From positions 496,001 through 560,000 of the forward strand of contig CAWGMT010000011.1 of NCBI GenBank assembly GCA_963823675.1: a stretch of DNA of 64,000 nucleotides, written 5' to 3'. The position numbers were made by a program, and so were the translations under genes. Source of the DNA: CAWGMT01 sp963823675 (lineage in GTDB: Bacteria > Planctomycetota > Planctomycetia > Isosphaerales > Isosphaeraceae). Every line of letters begins with the position of its first letter. Positions within the stretch are counted from its first letter, which is position 1. Below are positions 1 through 9,204 of the stretch, one piece after another. The notes below the pieces were generated by a model, which did not search any database, had not been told where the DNA came from, and saw only the letters and a list, made by a program, of their open reading frames with translations.

Positions 1-84
1 CGCCGCCGGGGCAAGAACAACGTCTACAGCCTCACCGACACCGGCTACCGGCTTTCCAAGATCGTCAAAGCCATGGGCCGCTGA
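1..84 (+). CDS. C-terminal end of an unidentified protein (partial, cut by window edge)
   Basis: Only the last 27 codons are present, ending in TGA at 82-84. The tail includes NVYSLTDTGYRLSKIV, which resembles the recognition-helix/wing end of a winged-helix DNA-binding domain (the 'VYxLTDxG' pattern is common in such regulators). That resemblance is an inference from a very short segment. The rest of the gene lies upstream of the window, so neither family nor function can be assigned. The reading frame is open from base 1 and the stop is followed directly by a palindromic repeat that could act as a terminator. Confidence 0.45.
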   Translation, partial: RRRGKNNVYSLTDTGYRLSKIVKAMGR

Positions 85-96
85 CCACGCGAGCCG

Positions 97-173
97 GTTA
101 ACCCGGAGCCAACGGCGACGGCGCTCGCTGCTCCAGTCCAAACGGTCGCCGTCGCCGTTGGCTCCGGGTTAAC
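97..173. repeat. Dispersed palindrome, perfect 25-bp inverted arms (copy 1)
   Basis: Arms at 97-121 and 149-173 are exact reverse complements, begin GTTAACCCGGAGCC and enclose a 27-bp loop. A diverged copy lies at 3931-4007. The position 12 bp after a stop codon and the strong stem suggest a bidirectional terminator or a REP/MITE-like element. No coding potential was seen. Confidence 0.75.
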
Positions 174-196
174 GACATTCGCCTCCCACCATCTGT

Positions 197-307
197 CTAA
201 ATGGGGTTTCGTGATCCTGGGAGGGCGAGGCTCCGTCCGAGCCATGCAAACAACCGGCTCACACGGAGGTTCGCCCTCCCCGAATCGTGCAAGGCCATTG
301 AGGGCGC
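197..307. repeat. 111-bp dispersed repeat (copy 1)
   Basis: The segment is nearly identical to 26910-27020, with only a few substitutions over 111 bp. Internally it contains an inverted pair, GGGAGGGCGA against TTCGCCCTCCC, so it can form a long stem. An open frame runs through both copies, but it has no recognisable protein features. Both copies lie in intergenic DNA, consistent with a non-autonomous mobile or REP-type element. Confidence 0.75.
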
Positions 308-323
308 GACAAACCTGAGCTTT

Positions 324-411
324 AGTAGAACGGAATTCATGCCGTTTTTCACCAGCCGATCGCATTTCGCGCTCGAACGCAGCGGCGCAACGGAATGAAT
401 TCCGTTCTACT
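324..411. repeat. Inverted repeat with 21-bp arms
   Basis: Arms at 324-344 (starting AGTAGAACGGAATTCAT) and 391-411 are reverse complements with one mismatch in 21, separated by 46 bp. The element sits directly after the 111-bp repeat and just beyond the 3' end of the minus-strand methyltransferase gene, so it may serve as that gene's terminator. Function is inferred. Confidence 0.6.
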
Positions 412-432
412 CAAAACTGGCCACGACTACGT

Positions 433-1404
433 CTACTGTTCCATGCGCGTACCCGCGACATTGACACCGCTGCCGATGATCAAGTTGTGGTTGTAGGCCC
501 AGCTATAGAGCGAGCCGCTTCTGGCCGGGCTGAGCTCAACCACGTCGGTGAAGTCTTCCTCGACGAACCAGCGTTTCAGTTCGTCGATCGTATGGTGCGA
601 CTGGTAACGAGGTGCGTACCAGTCGTAGTTGTCACAGACCCGGAGCGTCCAGTCGGCATGGTTCGAGAAGTTGGCGATCTTGTTGAGCGACCGGTTCAAG
701 AGCGGAATGCCGCCGAGCAGTCCGAGGCCGGCACAAAGCGGCTCGAGCACGCGCGCCGGCAGCCGGGTCGTGAGGGCGCGGAGGGCAGTATTGAGCCACT
801 CTTGCGGGGCCGTGTTCCGCCGGTAGAGCCACACCGCCAGGCGCCCTCCCGGCTTGACGCAGCGGGCGATCTGGTGAAACGCCTTGCGAGGGTCGGGTGT
901 GTGGTGTAAGACGCCGATCGAGTAAACCAGGTCGAATGCCTGCTCGGCCAGCGGCAAGTCGAGCAAATCAGCCTGGACGATCAGGACGTTCGGCAGCCTG
1001 GCGCAGACCGCGGCCGCCTTTTCGACGGCTGTGCTGAGATCGACGCCGATCAGTCGCGCGCCGTGCGCACCGGTCAGGGCCGCATATCGGCCGCCGCCGC
1101 AGCCGGCGTCCAGGACGAGCCGGCCCTCGAGGTCCGCCGGACGAAGCCCAGTCTTGACCTGGAATATGGCCGCATCTTCCTCGGGCCGCGCCACATCGTA
1201 GCGGTTCCACTGCCGGCCGAAGCTGTCGGCGTAGAATCCGGTAAAGGCGGCCAGGCGAGGGACACCGGCGACAATCGGCTTGGGCGCGGCGGCGCCGGCA
1301 CTGCCACACGCCCGGCAAACCAACTCCGCCGGCGGGTCTCCGACGGGCTCCAACGGTCCACGGCATTCGGAACAGCGTAGCAGCGAGAAAAGCTCGTCAC
1401 TCAT
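433..1404 (-). CDS. Class I SAM-dependent methyltransferase with N-terminal zinc-ribbon
   Basis: About 323 residues. The N-terminus carries a Trm112-like zinc ribbon with two Cys-x2-Cys knuckles (CSEC and CRAC). A Rossmann methyltransferase core follows, with motif I VLDAGCGGGRYA, an acidic strand-2 end (GVDLS), motif II around DLVYSIGVLHHTPDP and the post-motif KPGGRLAVWLY. This architecture is typical of methyltransferases of unknown substrate near surface-polysaccharide or natural-product genes. The start at MSDELF is preferred because the 15-codon upstream extension runs through a palindrome at 1434-1450. It is divergent from tilS. The substrate cannot be told from sequence. Confidence 0.85.
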   Translation of the reverse strand: MSDELFSLLRCSECRGPLEPVGDPPAELVCRACGSAGAAAPKPIVAGVPRLAAFTGFYADSFGRQWNRYDVARPEEDAAIFQVKTGLRPADLEGRLVLDAGCGGGRYAALTGAHGARLIGVDLSTAVEKAAAVCARLPNVLIVQADLLDLPLAEQAFDLVYSIGVLHHTPDPRKAFHQIARCVKPGGRLAVWLYRRNTAPQEWLNTALRALTTRLPARVLEPLCAGLGLLGGIPLLNRSLNKIANFSNHADWTLRVCDNYDWYAPRYQSHHTIDELKRWFVEEDFTDVVELSPARSGSLYSWAYNHNLIIGSGVNVAGTRMEQ

Positions 1405-1433
1405 TTCGTTATGAACAATGTCAATTTTTGTAG

Positions 1434-1450
1434 GGTGGGTGAAACCCACC
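1434..1450. repeat. Short perfect hairpin in the divergent promoter region
   Basis: GGTGGGT and ACCCACC are separated by three bases, in the 146-bp gap between the methyltransferase and tilS. It may belong to a family of genomic palindromes; nothing else in this gap was recognised. Confidence 0.5.
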
Positions 1451-1550
1451 GCACACGGTGTAAGGGTACAATAACGCCGTCGTTGCCGCGTAACGTAAAT
1501 TGTAACGCCTGGCGGCTTGGGTCGCGCGAAAAGATCGGTATCGGATAACG

Positions 1551-2954
1551 ATGAGCGATTGCTGGGTCGAAAATATCGAGCGCCGGATCAGACGATGGTG
1601 CGGCCAGGCGGGGTTGGGCCCGGCCTGGGTCGTTGCGGTTTCTGGCGGCGGCAACAGCGTCGGCTTGCTGCGGATCTTGCACAAGTTGGCCAACCGGGTC
1701 GATCTGCGGCTGTCGGTGGCGCATCTGGACCATGGCGCGCGGGGCCCGGCGGCGCGGGCCGATGCGGCGTTTGTTGCCGAATTGGCGGCGTCGCTTGGCC
1801 TGCCGATCGACCTGGGTCAGTGGCAGCCGGCCCGTACCGGTCATTTCGAGTCGGATGCGCGATCGGCTCGCTACGCCTGGCTGACGGAGATTGCCCGGGC
1901 GCGTGGGGCCTCGGTCGTTGCGGTCGGCCACACATGCGACGACCAGGCCGAGACGATCCTGCACCGGATCGTCCGCGGCACGGGGATCCGGGGACTGGCG
2001 GGAATGCCTCGGAAACGAGTGCTCGCTCGCGACCCCACGATCACATTGGTGCGGCCCTTGCTCGGAGTCTCTCGCCAGGCGATTCGCGATTACCTCGCGA
2101 GCCTGGCACAACCGTTTCGGGAAGACGCAACCAACGCGGACCTTGCACGGACCCGAGCGCGGATCCGTCACGATCTCTTGCCCAGGCTCGAGGCTGAGTA
2201 TAACCCGCGCGTGACATCAGCGCTCTTGCGGCTGGGCGGTCTCGCCGCCGCACTGGAGCGGTCCATCGACTCCGACCTGAATGAGCTGAAAGAAGCTACG
2301 GTCATCACCAGTGCGGCGGCTCATGCGGTGCTCAAACACGGGTTCCTGGGATCGGTTCCGCGGTATCTCCGGACAGAAGTGCTGCGCCGGGTTTGGCGGA
2401 GCCTGGGCTGGCCTGAGGCGGGGATGACGGCGCGCCGATGGCGGCGCCTGGCGGTGCTGGCGGAGCAAGACGAGTTCCCCCCGGCGATGATCGGCACCCA
2501 TGTGGTGGCATCGACCGATCGAAACTTTCTGGTCCTGCGCCGCGTACCAGCCGGTACGCCGGCTTCCGGGTCTCGGCCGATCTCTGCCGCTATCGAGCTA
2601 CCTGTGCCTGGGGCGGCATCGATTCCCTGGGCGAGTGGCCGGGTGATCGCGACGTTGGATCCCGACGGACCGCGCGACGAGTCAATCGATCTGGATGCGG
2701 TCGCCGGGCGGATGTTTGTGCGAGCGCCGGTGCCGGGTGACCGATTCGAGCCCCTGGGCATGGGCGGGAAAAGCAGGCCGCTCGCGGATTTCTTCCGGAG
2801 TTGCCGTGTCCCGCGCGAGCGCCGCGCCCGGGTGCCGCTCGTGTGCGACCAGCGCGGGATCATCTGGGTTGCGGGTCAGCGGATTGCCGATCGGGTCAAG
2901 GTCACGCCACAAACCGAGAGAACCGTCGATCTGCGCTGGATCCAGGAGGGGTAG
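1551..2954 (+). CDS. tilS: tRNA(Ile)-lysidine synthase TilS, with altered PP-loop
   Basis: 467 residues, close to the usual TilS length. TilS ligates lysine to C34 of the CAU-anticodon tRNA-Ile using ATP in the cytoplasm, converting its codon reading from AUG to AUA. The N-terminal PP-loop ATPase domain is followed by the characteristic GHTCDDQAETILHR motif (residues ~125-140) and LAGMP. The C-terminal part carries the PGDRFEPLGMGG and VPLVCD segments of the TilS C-terminal domain. The odd point is the PP-loop, SGGGNS instead of the canonical SGGxDS: the conserved Asp is Asn (codon AAC). This could be a real change or one base error. No other copy is in the window. Confidence 0.93.
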   Translation: MSDCWVENIERRIRRWCGQAGLGPAWVVAVSGGGNSVGLLRILHKLANRVDLRLSVAHLDHGARGPAARADAAFVAELAASLGLPIDLGQWQPARTGHFESDARSARYAWLTEIARARGASVVAVGHTCDDQAETILHRIVRGTGIRGLAGMPRKRVLARDPTITLVRPLLGVSRQAIRDYLASLAQPFREDATNADLARTRARIRHDLLPRLEAEYNPRVTSALLRLGGLAAALERSIDSDLNELKEATVITSAAAHAVLKHGFLGSVPRYLRTEVLRRVWRSLGWPEAGMTARRWRRLAVLAEQDEFPPAMIGTHVVASTDRNFLVLRRVPAGTPASGSRPISAAIELPVPGAASIPWASGRVIATLDPDGPRDESIDLDAVAGRMFVRAPVPGDRFEPLGMGGKSRPLADFFRSCRVPRERRARVPLVCDQRGIIWVAGQRIADRVKVTPQTERTVDLRWIQEG

Positions 2955-3109
2955 GGCGGGGTGTTGTTGGGATCAAGCCCCGAACGGGGCGACACGCTGG
3001 CTGGCCCACGGCCAACCGCTCGCTGGTCCTTACGCGGTGGTCGGTCGCAACGCCGTCGCCGAGTGGGTCGCCCGAGTTATGCGGGTGAGAGAGTTCGACG
3101 GGACGACGA

Positions 3110-3859
3110 CTACAATCGGTTTGTCATTTCGGGGAAAGTTCGAGCGGTCCCTTGAGCGCGGCGGGGAACACGCCCCAGGTAACCTGGTACGTCGCTTCCA
3201 GCGGGCACGGCACGTAGTGATCCGGCGTAAGGAAAATCGGCAATGTCCGGGAGCGGGTCCCCGACCGCCACGTTCTCGACGTAGGCGACTTTCTCCGAGC
3301 CGGCCGCATACGCGGCGAGCGTCAGCGGCTTGTCCGGCGGAAGTTCGAACGGCTCTTCCTTGAACTGGTCCCAGATCGCCTTGTGGATGCCGTGCGGATC
3401 GCGGACCGACGGCGGGAACAGATCCACGACCAACAGGTGGACGCCACGGCGAAGGAATCTCCCGGCCTTGCGGGCGAACGCCTTGAGCCCGTTGGTGTTG
3501 TCCTTGTTGCCCGGCGACACGATCTCGATGACCGCGATCAACTCCCCCTGCGGAAGGTAAACGGACACGTGATCGGCCCGCCGCGCGTACCCGGCCGTGT
3601 TCTCCCCGCGGGTCACGACGCCGGTGCGGGGGGGACTGTCGAGAACGGCGATCCCCGCCGGACCGTGAGCGGGCATCGGCGGCTGGGCCTTGAGCGCCAG
3701 CACGTCCGGGATTGGCGCTTTCGCGTCCACTTCGCTCATGGCGAAGTAGCCCTCGGGCAACCCGCCGCCATTGAGTGCGTCGGCGATGGCCGAGAACCAG
3801 CGTTGGTGGAAGAAGTGGTACGTCCCTGCCGGAACGCGGGCCCAATCGTGAATCGGCAT
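3110..3859 (-). CDS. DUF4058 family protein, frameshifted near its 3' end
   Basis: The start MPIHDWARVPAGTYHFFH, the central VSVYLPQGELIAVIEIVSPGNK and LLVVDLFPPS segments are typical of DUF4058, a family of unknown function expanded in Planctomycetes. The start at 3859 is chosen over an upstream codon because it is preceded by GGAGG at good spacing. The expected C-terminal end (FLTPDHYVPCPLEATYQ...) is found one frame over and ends at 3124. The family pattern PDIPIFLTP is recovered if one base is removed near 3239-3243. As it stands, the last ~40 codons are out of frame. A deleted paralogue lies at 16711-17121. Confidence 0.85.
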   Translation of the reverse strand: MPIHDWARVPAGTYHFFHQRWFSAIADALNGGGLPEGYFAMSEVDAKAPIPDVLALKAQPPMPAHGPAGIAVLDSPPRTGVVTRGENTAGYARRADHVSVYLPQGELIAVIEIVSPGNKDNTNGLKAFARKAGRFLRRGVHLLVVDLFPPSVRDPHGIHKAIWDQFKEEPFELPPDKPLTLAAYAAGSEKVAYVENVAVGDPLPDIADFPYAGSLRAVPAGSDVPGYLGRVPRRAQGTARTFPEMTNRL

Positions 3860-3930
3860 GGTAGACCTCCGACGGAATTGTACCAGTTCTTCCGTCGCCG
3901 CCTGCACAAGTGTCTGGGAGGCAAACCTAG

Positions 3931-4007
3931 TTTAACGCTGAGCCAACGGCGACGGCGACCATCTAGACTGGAGAAGCGAACGCTGTCGCCGTTGGCTCCG
4001 GGTTAAA
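3931..4007. repeat. Dispersed palindrome (copy 2 of the 97-173 element)
   Basis: 27-bp arms at 3931-3957 and 3981-4007 are inverted with four mismatches and share the core GAGCCAACGGCGACGG with the element at 97-173; the loop sequence is unrelated. It lies between the DUF4058 start and the 3' end of the WD40 gene. Confidence 0.7.
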
Positions 4008-4058
4008 CTAACACGGTGGCTGCGGCTTTTCCGCGATCCGGCCTGATCGCGCGCGACG

Positions 4059-7013
4059 TCAGCGATTGGCTTTTCGCACGCCGGCAATTTCCTCCGCCTC
4101 CTTCAAAAACCCCCGTGCTTCCCGATCATTAGCCCAGCGGTCGGTCTCAACAAGCTTGCGGAGCCCTTCGAGAGCGGTTTGTGCCTCATCCGTTTGATGG
4201 AGCTGAAGGCGGGCCATCGCGATGATGGCGAGATCGAGGGGATGCGGCGCAGCGGCTGGGACGGCATGCGTAGTGGCGGCTGGTGCGTTAAGGCTGTCGA
4301 TGGTTTCGATCGCCCGGGCGGGCTGGCCGGTGCGGTAATAGGCCAGCGCGAGGGCGCGGCGGTATTGCGCGACTTGCTCGGGGTCATCCGTGACAACGCG
4401 GCAGGCGGCCTCGAGCTGTCTCTGAGCTTGTCGGTTAGCTTCGACCGAGCCGTTGGGATGGACGATCGTCAGCCAGGCGGTCTCATAAAGGGCCGAAGCA
4501 CTTTCAACCCGCCGCTCGGCGATCTCGAGCGCCGCGGCTCGCATCGGTGGGCTCAACATGGTGTTCGCTCGCAGCGCGGCCAGGACGTCGGCCTTGAGCA
4601 AAAGCTGGCTGAAAAGCGCTTGCACCCGTTCGACCGCCGCCCGCCGGAGCGAGATCTCGAAAGCGAGGTCCTCGGTGTACGTCTCCGCGCTCCACGTCTT
4701 GGCGGTGTAATCGATGCTTCCGGAGACGAGCTGGCGGCCATTGGGACTGATCGCCAGGCTGACGACGCCGCTGGTATGTCCCCGCAGCGTGAAGACATCC
4801 TCCCTGGTTGCGACATCCCAGACTTTGATGGTCCGGTCGTCGCTGGAGGTGGCGATGCGGCGGCCGTTGGGGAAGAAGACGACTGCCGTGACGAGACTGG
4901 TGTGCCCCGGGAGGTTGGCAGAGGGTTGGCCGCTGAAAAGGTCCCAGATCTTGACTTCGGCGGCATTGCGGCCGTAATAGGCGCCGCCGGTTGAAGCGAT
5001 CGAAGACCCGTCGGGGGAAAACGCAACGTCCCGTACTCCGCTGGCATGGCCGGCCAAAGCAGCACGCTCTCGCCCGTCGTTGGCGTCCCAGATTCTGATC
5101 GTTCGGTCCTCGCCACCGGAGGCGATCGAATGGCCGTCGGGAGAAAAGGCCACGGCATTGGCGCCGCCGGGATGGCCCAGGACGGACCACCGAGGCTTGG
5201 TCCGGCCGAGGTCCCAAACCTGGACCGTGCCCTTCTCGCAAGCGACGCCAAGCCGAGTGCCATCGCGTGAAAACTCGGCAGCGACGACCGGTGCGGGATG
5301 GCCGCGCAAGACGCCCCGAACAGTCCAACTGGAGGTATCCCAGAGGTTGACGGTCGCTCCGATTCCGCTGGCGGCGAGAATTGACCCATCGGGTGAGAAA
5401 GCGAGCCCGATGTGGCCCAGCAAACCGCGAGGACCCGGGATCCGATGAAACTCCTCGCCGGTGCGCGGGTCCCAGATCCGAACGTTTCCATCGTGGGCGG
5501 ACGCCACGCGCCGGCCGTCGGGCGAAAACGCCACGGTGCCGACCCAGCCCCGGCTATTACGAAAGGTGACCTGGAAATCGGGCGCGTCGATTGGCCAGAG
5601 CTTGACCGTTCCGTCCAGGCTTCCCGAGGCACAGAGCGTGCCGTCGGGCGAGAATGCCACGCAATGGACGAATCCCGTATGGCCGTGAAAGACGGCGTTT
5701 TCCCCGGCCCCCGTGAGGTCCCAGCACCGGACGCTGTTGTCCTCGCTCCCGGAAACCAGGTGGGTACCCTCCGGCGAGAATGCCAGGCCGCGCACGAAGC
5801 CGCGATGGCCGTTCAAGGCTTCGAGCGGGGCGCCGCTTTGCCGATCCCAGAGCCAGATCGTCTGGTCCCATCCACCCGTGGCTATCCGTTTTCCGTCGGG
5901 GCTGAAGGTGACGGCGTACACGAAGTTGGTGTGTTTGCGCAGTTGGTGCACCAGTGGCCGCCACGGGCTCGAAACATCGCGGATCTCGACGATATCGCGG
6001 CTGCTGTAGGCAAGCTGGCGTCCGTCGGGCGAAAACGCCACGCAAAGCACCCCGCCCGGCCCACCCGGGATCGGCTCGCCGAGTGCACCGCCGTCAGAGG
6101 CGCTGCGAAGCCGGGCGAAGCCGATGTCGCTGTAGTTGTTAAACCCGCCGCAGCCCGTGGCGATCGTTTGACCGTCGGGGGAGTACGCCACGCTGAGGAT
6201 CGACACGCCGCGCTCGGCGATTTGCCAGGCTTGGCGTCGGGTTTCGACGTCGTAGACGGCCAGCACGGCGCCGGTCTCTTTGCCGGCGAACCCGCGGGCG
6301 ACCGCGAGCCGGCGGCCGTCGGGTGAGAAGGAGACCGCCTGGACCGCTCCGGCCAGACCACGAAGCCCGAAGACTTCAGCACCGGTCTTGATGGTACGAA
6401 CCGTGACCTCCGCGGTCGGGGTGTCGACGCCCTGGAACCACGGCCCGGTCCCCGCTGCGACGAGCGCGCCGTCGGGCGAGAAGGCCACGCACCAGACGTC
6501 CTTTCCCAGGCTTGAGGCCACGAACGTCTTCAGCTCGGAGTGCCCGAGCCGGTGGGCGTAGGCCCATTCCCACTGGCGGAGATCGGTCGGGCAGTCATCC
6601 AGAAGTCTGTCGGCCAAGGTGACGTTGTCGTCAAGGTACTCGCGGTAGGCGAGATTGACGAGGCTGACGGCATCGCGGCGGCGAAGCGATTCAGCCCTCT
6701 CCATTGCCTCGGCCGATTTGGCGATCGCCACACCGCGCTCCTTGAGGGCCACGCGGCGCTGGGCTTCGGTCTTGCGCTGTTCCTGGTCAAGCAGGACGAC
6801 AGTTCCAGACAGACCTGCGACCATGCTGAGCAACAGGGCCGCCGCCGCCGCGACGATCGGCTTGTGCCGGCGGCCCCAGCGGGCCAGCCGCGCGGGGCGG
6901 GCTCGCGGAAAGCCAGCACCGGCTCGTCGGCCAGCCAGCGCTCGATCTCCGTGGCAAGGTCGGCGGCCGAGGCGTAGCGGTCTTGGGGCCGGCGTGCCAT
7001 GGCTTTCAAGCAC
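4059..7013 (-). CDS. WD40 beta-propeller part of a kinase-WD40 protein
   Basis: This frame supplies a hydrophobic segment just inside its N-terminus (IVAAAAALLLSMVAGLSGTVVLL), a charged linker, then 14 WD40 units recognisable by repeats such as AFSPDG...SGS...WD (~residues 155-760), enough for two propellers. A helical TPR-like tail with YYRTGQPARAIETID follows. The natural N-terminus is the Ser/Thr kinase at 7020-8461: the kinase C-lobe end (ALEAVCLKAMARRPQDRYASAADL, WLADEPVLAFREP) is read in another frame at about 6895-7025 and would join this frame near 6893-6905. The upstream portion of this ORF before the TM segment is therefore probably not native. Expected topology: cytoplasmic kinase, single TM, extracytoplasmic propeller. 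Confidence 0.88.
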   Translation of the reverse strand: MLESHGTPAPRPLRLGRRPCHGDRALAGRRAGAGFPRARPARLARWGRRHKPIVAAAAALLLSMVAGLSGTVVLLDQEQRKTEAQRRVALKERGVAIAKSAEAMERAESLRRRDAVSLVNLAYREYLDDNVTLADRLLDDCPTDLRQWEWAYAHRLGHSELKTFVASSLGKDVWCVAFSPDGALVAAGTGPWFQGVDTPTAEVTVRTIKTGAEVFGLRGLAGAVQAVSFSPDGRRLAVARGFAGKETGAVLAVYDVETRRQAWQIAERGVSILSVAYSPDGQTIATGCGGFNNYSDIGFARLRSASDGGALGEPIPGGPGGVLCVAFSPDGRQLAYSSRDIVEIRDVSSPWRPLVHQLRKHTNFVYAVTFSPDGKRIATGGWDQTIWLWDRQSGAPLEALNGHRGFVRGLAFSPEGTHLVSGSEDNSVRCWDLTGAGENAVFHGHTGFVHCVAFSPDGTLCASGSLDGTVKLWPIDAPDFQVTFRNSRGWVGTVAFSPDGRRVASAHDGNVRIWDPRTGEEFHRIPGPRGLLGHIGLAFSPDGSILAASGIGATVNLWDTSSWTVRGVLRGHPAPVVAAEFSRDGTRLGVACEKGTVQVWDLGRTKPRWSVLGHPGGANAVAFSPDGHSIASGGEDRTIRIWDANDGRERAALAGHASGVRDVAFSPDGSSIASTGGAYYGRNAAEVKIWDLFSGQPSANLPGHTSLVTAVVFFPNGRRIATSSDDRTIKVWDVATREDVFTLRGHTSGVVSLAISPNGRQLVSGSIDYTAKTWSAETYTEDLAFEISLRRAAVERVQALFSQLLLKADVLAALRANTMLSPPMRAAALEIAERRVESASALYETAWLTIVHPNGSVEANRQAQRQLEAACRVVTDDPEQVAQYRRALALAYYRTGQPARAIETIDSLNAPAATTHAVPAAAPHPLDLAIIAMARLQLHQTDEAQTALEGLRKLVETDRWANDREARGFLKEAEEIAGVRKANR

Positions 7014-7019
7014 ACGGCC

Positions 7020-8461
7020 TCAAGCGCGGGGCACCCGAGCATTGACCTTGCGCGGCGGCGGGAACTGTCCCAGCCGGACCCCGTCGAGCAGTGAGGTGAC
7101 ATCGCACCAGACATATTCAAACGGCGGGTGGCCGCATAGTAACGTGTAGAGCATCGCCCCCAGGCTGTACACGTCCGTGCCCGGACCGATCAGATCAGCC
7201 CGACCCTCGGCTTGCTCCGGGCTCATGAAGGCTGGGGTGCCAAAGGCAATTCCCGTTGCGGTCTCGGTCGAGCTGGAGGCTCCGAGCGGCGGTTCTCCAT
7301 TGGCGGCAGCGGGCTTATTGCGCTCTACATTCTTGGCCGCGTGCTCCGAGTCGGAAGCGGGATCGCGGTCCGGTTTCGAGGCCGATTGACGCGGCTCCCG
7401 GTCTTTCTGGTTGGAGGTCTCTTCAGCCGCGAGCGGCGGTCCCGCGGCTTCGGGCGCGGCGCGAGGACCTTGGCGAGGCCCCAGTCCACGACCAACGATT
7501 CCTTGAACGGTCCCAGCAGCACGTTGGCCGGCTTCAAGTCGCGATGGAGCACGCCGCGACTGTGAGCATAGGCGATGGTCTGGCAGACGGCGACGAACCG
7601 GTCAAGCAACTGGCGGAGCTCGAGCGAGCGAGCCCGGGTGTCGCGTGCCGGGTCGGCATCCTCTTGGTGGAACCGCTTGATCGCCTCCTCGAAGCTGGAT
7701 CCCCGCACAAACCGCATGGCATAATACGGCCGGCCCAGGTCATCGACGCCCAGCCCGTACACCGGGACAATGCCCGGATGCTCGAGGCGGCCGGTGACCT
7801 CGGCCTCGAGCAAGAACCGCGCGCGGCTGTCGGCATCATCCGCTCGCTCGGGCTTGATCTGTTTGAAAGCGACCTCGCGCTGGAGCTCGGTGTCGAACGC
7901 CACGGAAACCTTGCCGATCCCCCCCTGGGCGTGAGGGCGAAGCACGCGGAACCGCCTGCCCGCCGACGTGGAGCTTCCCACCGGCAATCCACCCCGCGTC
8001 CTCTGCCGCTCAAAGGCGGAATCATGTTCGCCGCTCTCATCGAGATCGTCGTGGTCGAACTCGACGTCCTCGATGGGTACCTCCGAATCGAAGCCAGGCT
8101 GTGAGCTTTCGCCCTGGATCGCGATCGGTGAGACCGTTGGGTGCCCGCTCGAGTGCCCGCTACGAGCTCGCGCCAGCGCGCGGCGCAACCGGGCAGAGTC
8201 GCTCAGGGATTCCAGGCAGCGGCACACGTCGCCGTCGTGGCGGGCCAGGAGGCTCTCGACCAATCCGTCCAGTACCGCGCATTGGTCGGCCGTCAGCAGG
8301 CCGTCTTCGATGAATCGAGTGCCGGGTGAACCCGAGCTTGGCAAACCGCCCTCGGACGGGCGCGGAGCGAATCGGACGCCAGGCGCATTTGCAGCCACAA
8401 AGCCCAGGTGTACAGCCAGGGCTTCAAACAGCAGCTCGCGATCGGCACGATCCTCCGGCAC
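7020..8461 (-). CDS. Ser/Thr protein kinase (Hanks-type), N-terminal part of the kinase-WD40 protein, frameshifted
   Basis: The frame at 7325-8461 has a ~160-residue N-terminal region, then the kinase N-lobe with a glycine loop (AQGGIGKVSVAFD), the catalytic Lys in VAFKQIKP, HRDLKPANVLL and a DWG in place of DFG (VVDWGLAKVLA). It then runs out of frame near 7464-7470. In the next frame the chain continues through an acidic insert to GTPAFMSPEQAEG, DVYSLGAMLYTLLCGHPPFE and ends near 7023, where a second shift leads to the final C-lobe helix. All catalytic elements are present, so the protein is full-length if two shifts here and one near 6900 are removed. Confidence 0.83.
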
Positions 8462-8637
8462 GGCGGCAGCTCTCTGTCGATCGAGGTCGGCTCATGCTCT
8501 CGGCGAAACTGGTTGAAATGCGACGGACCGAGAACCCGATCCGGCTCGAACGATCGGCAACGGGCCTCGGCTGGACGTTTATTCTAGCACGTGCCCGGGC
8601 GATGGGCCATGCACATTCCGCACAAGGTCAGGGCTGC

Positions 8638-9204
8638 TCACGGACAGGCTTCGAGGGCGAAGTACATCACGGTCTTGGGTGGCGCCGTAGTCCGATCGTG
8701 CATCAAGCCGAGATAGAGACCCGGCGCGACCTGGCGGATCTCGTCGCGGAAGTTCTTGTAGACCAAAGAGGTCTGGCAGTAGTCGAGAATGAGCGCCGGT
8801 GCTCCATCATGCCAACTGCAGCCAGAGTAAACCTGCCCGCGGATGATGGAAAGGCAAAAGAAACGGTTGACGGCGGTGCTCTGACAGGGCTCGAAGACCT
8901 TCCCTTGCCAGATCAGCCGCGAGCCTCGGGACAGGGCATGAGCGTGCGGAGTCCCCGTCGCCAAGAGCGCGGTCCCCTTGATCGGCCCCCCCGGAATCGC
9001 CGTTGCGCATCCATGGCGATAAACCGCTTCCAGCTCCGCGGGGCACATTTGCAGCAAACGGTTGACCGACAGCACGGCAGGCACAACAGGCGCCTGACCG
9101 CGCGCCTCCCCGACGGCTGCAAGACCACCCAAGAAGGCGAGCAGCCCGCACAGCTTCCCGATCGCAATGTTCCCGTCGCTAGGTCCCAGGCGCATCGACA
9201 TCAC
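8638..9204 (-). CDS. Small exported protein of unknown function
   Basis: 188 residues. A hydrophobic signal-peptide-like segment (GKLCGLLAFLGGLAAVGEA) is followed by a likely cleavage site near GEARGQA. The mature part has the pattern SRLIWQGKVFEP, DYCQTSLVYKNFRDEIR and APGLYLGLM. That resembles small proteins that hold a modified beta-barrel and the phrase 'GxWxGK ... RDEIR ... PGLYLG' (DUF4334-like), but the assignment is tentative. Six cysteines in the mature part could form disulfides. It is divergent from nothing close: almost 1 kb of non-coding DNA follows upstream. Confidence 0.6.
   Translation of the reverse strand: MMSMRLGPSDGNIAIGKLCGLLAFLGGLAAVGEARGQAPVVPAVLSVNRLLQMCPAELEAVYRHGCATAIPGGPIKGTALLATGTPHAHALSRGSRLIWQGKVFEPCQSTAVNRFFCLSIIRGQVYSGCSWHDGAPALILDYCQTSLVYKNFRDEIRQVAPGLYLGLMHDRTTAPPKTVMYFALEACP

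Noticed and set aside
5412..6326. Long plus-strand ORF (304 codons) inside the WD40 gene
   Set aside because: It is antisense to well-formed WD40 repeats, and its regular composition comes from the repeat units of the other strand.
8638..9204. Assigning a lipocalin or NTF2 function to the small exported protein
   Set aside because: The motif similarity is too weak; it is left as unknown.
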